Below are positions 5,114 through 7,546 of a DNA stretch of 7,546 nucleotides, one piece after another (position 1 is the first letter of the stretch; every line of letters starts with the position of its first letter). This stretch comes from Planctomycetales bacterium (GTDB lineage: Bacteria > 4484-113 > JAFGCY01): positions 1-7,546 of the forward strand of contig JAHEFU010000138.1 of the NCBI GenBank assembly GCA_024645305.1. The letters are read 5' to 3'. Position numbers and translations under genes: made by a program. Below the pieces are notes generated by a model. That model worked only from the letters and a program-made list of their open reading frames with translations, did no database searches and had not been told where the DNA came from.

Positions 5114-5689
5114 ATGGCGGAATCCCCGATAGATACCAAGCGCGTGGAACTGGCGGTGCGTGAATTGATTGCGGCCCTCGGCGAGGACCCGGAGCGCAAC
5201 GGCCTGGCCGGCACACCCGACCGCGTGGCCCGGATGTACACGGAGATCTTCAGCGGCATGCATGAGGACCCTGGTGTGCATCTGGAAACGCAGTTCGACC
5301 AGGAATTCCGCGAACTCGTGCTGTTTCGCGACGTGAAGTTCTTCTCCATGTGCGAGCACCACCTGATGCCCTTCTTCGGCACCGCGCACATCGCCTACAT
5401 CCCTGACGGCCACATCACCGGCCTCTCCAAGATCGTGCGCTGCTTCAAGGCGCTGGCCGCCCGCCCGCAGGTGCAGGAACGCCTGACGGGGGAAATGGCT
5501 GACCTGCTGATGGAACGCCTGAAGCCCATGGGCTGCGCCGTGGTCGTGGAAGCCCGGCATATGTGCATGGAAATGCGCGGTGTACGGGCACCGGGCAGCC
5601 TGATCACGACATCCGCCCTGCGCGGTGCCATCAAGGACAAGGATGCCACCCGCAATGAGCTGTTCACCCTGATCGCCGGAGGCCGCTGA
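5114..5689 (+). CDS. folE: GTP cyclohydrolase I
   Basis: This 191-aa enzyme converts GTP to 7,8-dihydroneopterin triphosphate plus formate, the first step of folate synthesis, as a cytosolic homodecamer. Family signatures in order are GLAGTPDRVARMY (30-42), SMCEHHLMPF (78-87), GLSKIVR (103-109), FKALAARPQVQERLT (111-125), and ARHMCMEMRGVR (147-158) with TTSALRG (165-171). Zinc ligands are Cys80, His83 and Cys151. The Cys-Cys spacing of 71 equals that of the E. coli enzyme (110 and 181), and His82 and His149 match its other active-site histidines. The frame is open back to 4892, but the family begins near this point, so ATG 5114 is chosen; it lacks a Shine-Dalgarno sequence and sits right behind a TATAAT box. 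The stop TGA shares its A with the folP ATG, indicating one operon. Confidence 0.97.
   Translation: MAESPIDTKRVELAVRELIAALGEDPERNGLAGTPDRVARMYTEIFSGMHEDPGVHLETQFDQEFRELVLFRDVKFFSMCEHHLMPFFGTAHIAYIPDGHITGLSKIVRCFKALAARPQVQERLTGEMADLLMERLKPMGCAVVVEARHMCMEMRGVRAPGSLITTSALRGAIKDKDATRNELFTLIAGGR
5678..5682 (+). promoter_or_regulatory. folP ribosome binding site
   Basis: GGAGG inside the last codons of folE lies six bases before ATG 5689. Together with the TGATG overlap it supports coupled translation of the two genes, in contrast to folE, which has no such site. Confidence 0.8.
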
Positions 5690-6549
5690 TGGGCAGTGAG
5701 GGTATCTGGCAACTGGGCCCCGGGCGCAGCCTGGACTGCAGCGTGCCGCGGATCATGGCCATCATCAATGCCACGCCGGACAGCTTCCATCCCGGCAGCC
5801 GCCTGCCCGGGGAGTCCGCAGCGCGGGAGGAGCGTCTGGCGGCCGTGCTGGTCCAGGAACCCGACCTCCTGGATGTGGGGGGCCAGAGCACCCGTCCCGG
5901 CAGTGAGCGTGTGGGCCCTGAAGAGGAACTCCGGCGCGTGATCCCGGTGATCGAATCCCTGCGCCGCCTGGATGCGCGGATCCCGATCACGATCGACACC
6001 TACCATGCCGCAGTGGCGGAAGCCGCGCTGGACAGCGGGGCGGATGCAGTGAATGACATTTCCGCCGGCAGCCTGGATCCGCAGCTGCTGGAACTGGTGG
6101 CGCGGCGCGGCTGCGGCTACGTGCTGATGCATATGCTCGGCACTCCGGAAACGATGCAACAGGAACCCTGCTATGACAACTGCCATCTGGAGATCCAGCG
6201 CTTCTTCGAGGAGCAGCTCACGAGACTGGAGAGCCTGGGCATAGCCCGCGAACGCGTGGTGCTGGATCCCGGCATCGGTTTCGGCAAGCGCCTCGGTGAC
6301 AATCTCGATCTCATCACCTGGGCCCGCAGTTTTCTCGAGCTGGGCCGGCCGCTGCTTTACGGCGTCAGCCTGAAGCGCTTCATCGGTGAGCTGTCCGGCG
6401 AACAGGACACGGAACAGCGGGTCAGCGGGACCCTCGGCGTGATCTGGGAGCTGCTGGGCCAGGGCGTGATGATCCACCGCGTGCATGATGTGGCCACGGC
6501 CCGGCAGATGATCAATGTGTGGAAGGGGCTGCGTGGAATCAGTGAATAG
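5689..6549 (+). CDS. folP: Dihydropteroate synthase
   Basis: This 286-aa TIM-barrel enzyme joins 6-hydroxymethyl-7,8-dihydropterin pyrophosphate to p-aminobenzoate, giving dihydropteroate; it is the target of sulfonamides. Motifs in order are IMAIINATPDSF (22-33), DVGGQSTRPGS (62-72), TIDTY (101-105), NDISAG (122-127), MHMLGTPETMQ (147-157), LDPGIGFGK (192-200), GVSLKRFIGEL (225-235) and RVHDV (264-268). Asn122, Asp193, Lys229 and Arg264 fit the pterin-site residues of the family. The stretch usually reading SRKS is SLKR here: Lys is kept, the preceding Arg is Leu228, and the following Ser is Arg230 (Arg at this point also occurs in other bacteria). Translation is coupled to folE. No folB, folK or other folate gene is in the window. 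The gene is full length. Confidence 0.97.
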   Translation: MGSEGIWQLGPGRSLDCSVPRIMAIINATPDSFHPGSRLPGESAAREERLAAVLVQEPDLLDVGGQSTRPGSERVGPEEELRRVIPVIESLRRLDARIPITIDTYHAAVAEAALDSGADAVNDISAGSLDPQLLELVARRGCGYVLMHMLGTPETMQQEPCYDNCHLEIQRFFEEQLTRLESLGIARERVVLDPGIGFGKRLGDNLDLITWARSFLELGRPLLYGVSLKRFIGELSGEQDTEQRVSGTLGVIWELLGQGVMIHRVHDVATARQMINVWKGLRGISE

Positions 6550-6567
6550 TGGAGGAAGTGGGGGAAG
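6550..6567 (-). repeat. Two inverted 9-bp units after folP
   Basis: Directly after the folP stop, TGGAGGAAG (6550-6558) and TGGGGGAAG (6559-6567) are reverse complements of the unit types in the 6696-6743 array. The 12 bases at 6548-6559 are perfectly complementary to 6695-6706. Confidence 0.55.
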
Positions 6568-6695
6568 TGAACACGGCGTCGTTAAGTAGTGGCGCGGTCT
6601 TGTAGGGCCAGCACCTGGGCAGGAAATGATAAGCAAGATACTCCTGAGTTAGTGACGATTGGAAGAATGGGTAACAATAGATTCTCAACCAACTA

Positions 6696-6743
6696 CTTCC
6701 TCCACTTCTTCAACTTCTTCCACTTCTTCCACTTCTTCCACTT
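6696..6743 (+). repeat. 9-bp tandem repeat, CTTCTTCCA, five units
   Basis: The units are CTTCCTCCA (6696), CTTCTTCAA (6705), CTTCTTCCA (6714), CTTCTTCCA (6723) and CTTCTTCCA (6732), then a partial CTT. The last three are identical. The strand is nearly pure pyrimidine apart from single A residues. The open frame through it would read FFHFFHFFHF, which is a repeat artefact rather than a protein. Confidence 0.8.
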
Positions 6744-6752
6744 TGAAATTCC

Positions 6753-6767
6753 CGGGAACTTTTCCCG
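6753..6767 (+). other. Hairpin in the folP 3' region
   Basis: CGGGAA (6753-6758) and TTCCCG (6762-6767) form a 6-bp stem with loop CTT. It is the first of three hairpins leading to the terminator. Confidence 0.4.
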
Positions 6768-6787
6768 TTGTGCGAGGTCTTACATAC

Positions 6788-6811
6788 CGATGACACTGTT
6801 TGGTGTCGTCG
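6788..6811 (+). other. 9-bp hairpin upstream of the terminator
   Basis: CGATGACAC (6788-6796) pairs with GTGTCGTCG (6803-6811), with one T.G wobble and loop TGTTTG. It lies 25 bases before the terminator stem. It could protect a 3' end or be part of a small RNA ending at 6862. Confidence 0.45.
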
Positions 6812-6836
6812 ACCAGTAATTATTCCCCCTACAGCG

Positions 6837-6862
6837 ACCTCCGGGTAACCGGAGGTTTTTTT
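6837..6862 (+). terminator. Intrinsic terminator of the folE-folP unit
   Basis: ACCTCCGG (6837-6844) pairs with CCGGAGGT (6849-6856) around GTAA, and seven T follow (6856-6862). It works only for plus-strand transcripts: read from the permease side, the stem is not followed by T. It is about 290 bases beyond the folP stop, which leaves an unusually long 3' region. Confidence 0.9.
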
Positions 6863-6866
6863 ATGC

Positions 6867-6883
6867 CTGGGGAGAAACCCCAG
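6867..6883. other. CTGGGG/CCCCAG hairpin between convergent genes
   Basis: CTGGGG (6867-6872) and CCCCAG (6878-6883) form a 6-bp stem with loop AGAAA. On the minus strand it lies downstream of the permease gene but lacks a T-tract, so at best it is a weak 3' structure for that gene. Confidence 0.35.
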
Positions 6884-6918
6884 CCAGCCCTGCCCCAATC
6901 TTCCGGGACTCGCTCCGC

Positions 6919-7546
6919 TTAGCTGCCTGCGCTTTCATAGGATCTGAATCCCGCAGCGTACACCTTTGCCACCAGCAAGGCCAGGACAGCCAGCACGATC
7001 AGCAGCTCAACGGGCAGCAGCGGGCGGCGGGCGGAGTCAATCAGGTAATCCGCCGGATAGGCCGCTGTATAGGCAAAGGGAACGACGAAGGTGAAGAAGT
7101 TGCGGACGGGGGCCGGATAGATGCTCATCGGGTAGCGCACCGCCTCGCCGAAATCAAACATCAGCCCGTTGTAGCCCGTGCGATCCTTCAGCCAGAAGGC
7201 GATGGCAGCGCTCAGCAGGTGCAGCGCGCCGAGGATGCAGCCACCCGCCAGACCCAGCAGGCTGAACAGCAGCACGGAACCCGCACTCAGCGGCAGACCG
7301 GTCTGCAGCATGGCCCAGATGATCAACAGGTAGCCCTTGACGAGCACAGTGGTGTCCTGGAAGTTGACGTTCTCACTGAGCAGTTGCCACAGTGCGGGGA
7401 CGGGCCGCACAAGTACACGGTCCAGGTTTGCATCAATGATGTAGCTGTCAGCCAGCGAATTGGCGGTGTTCAGGAACAGTACGGACAGCCAGCCCCAGCT
7501 CAGCTCCGCCAGGCCCCAGATCAGCACTACTTCAGGCAGGCTGTAG
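6919..7546 (-). CDS. ABC-2 family (DUF990-like) transporter permease, C-terminal part
   Basis: The frame is open to the window edge (a GTG at 7527 is internal), so roughly the first 50-60 residues are missing; 208 residues are visible, against about 260 for the family. Membrane segments are seen near the window edge (IWGLAELSWGWLSVLFL), in the middle (VKGYLLIIWAMLQ; VLLFSLLGLAGGCILGALHLLSAAIAFWL), at FFTFVVPFAYTAAYPADYL, and near the C-terminus (VELLIVLAVLALLVAKVYAAGF). The patterns LDRVLVRPVPALWQLL, FGEAVRYPMSIYP and the ending RSYESAGS are, from memory, typical of the uncharacterised ABC-2 type export permeases of this family (PF06182). These work with a second permease and an ATPase, expected upstream on the minus strand beyond the window. 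The substrate is unknown. The gene is convergent with folP. Confidence 0.88.
   Translation of the reverse strand, partial: YSLPEVVLIWGLAELSWGWLSVLFLNTANSLADSYIIDANLDRVLVRPVPALWQLLSENVNFQDTTVLVKGYLLIIWAMLQTGLPLSAGSVLLFSLLGLAGGCILGALHLLSAAIAFWLKDRTGYNGLMFDFGEAVRYPMSIYPAPVRNFFTFVVPFAYTAAYPADYLIDSARRPLLPVELLIVLAVLALLVAKVYAAGFRSYESAGS

Noticed and set aside
5395..6636. 413-aa open frame on the minus strand across folE-folP
   Set aside because: It is antisense to two certain genes; its length comes from the G/C-rich third positions of folP. The translation is His/Gln/Ala-rich with no domain pattern.
6589..6819. 76-aa open frame with FFHFFHFFHF
   Set aside because: The peptide is simply the translated 9-bp DNA tandem repeat, and the frame extends into the hairpins before the terminator.

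Overview
The window looks like chromosomal DNA of a GC-rich (by eye about 60%) Gram-negative-type bacterium from a poorly characterised lineage. The reasons are a lipoprotein signal peptide with no Asp after the lipidated Cys, strong G/C preference at third codon positions, and intergenic DNA crowded with small palindromes and 8-9 bp tandem repeats of a kind common in environmental genomes. No phylum can be named from the sequence alone. No phage, transposase, CRISPR, rRNA or tRNA gene was found.

Layout. (1) Positions 2-430: the 3' end of a membrane-anchored protein with a PH-like C-terminal region, which runs in from outside the window. (2) Positions 431-1015: a gene-free stretch with five hairpin elements, including a three-way-junction palindrome and one copy of a dispersed 24-nt repeat. 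(3) Positions 1016-1729: an unrecognised soluble protein of 237 aa. (4) Positions 1730-1881: a perfect TATAAT box and a leader that can close on itself. (5) Positions 1882-4290: a large secreted lipoprotein with a subtilisin (S8) fold, whose catalytic His is replaced by Gly and whose oxyanion Asn is replaced by Asp, followed by two PKD-like domains and a clear intrinsic terminator. (6) Positions 4388-5113: 700 bp of mosaic repeats. (7) Positions 5114-6549: a folE-folP operon overlapping by one base. (8) Positions 6550-6918: a repeat-rich 3' region ending in a strong terminator. (9) Positions 6919-7546, minus strand: the C-terminal part of an ABC-2 family (DUF990-like) permease, convergent with folP.

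How the genes work together. Only folE and folP form a recognisable functional unit. FolE makes 7,8-dihydroneopterin triphosphate from GTP, and FolP later joins the derived pterin to p-aminobenzoate in folate synthesis. The intervening genes (folB, folK) are not here. The other genes look like independent transcription units separated by repeat-rich spacers.

The observations most worth checking are the inactive-looking subtilase lipoprotein, the apparently leaderless start of folE (and perhaps of the 237-aa gene), the repeat-rich region after folP that may yield a stable 3' RNA, and the dispersed hairpin family. No clearly new multi-gene system was found.
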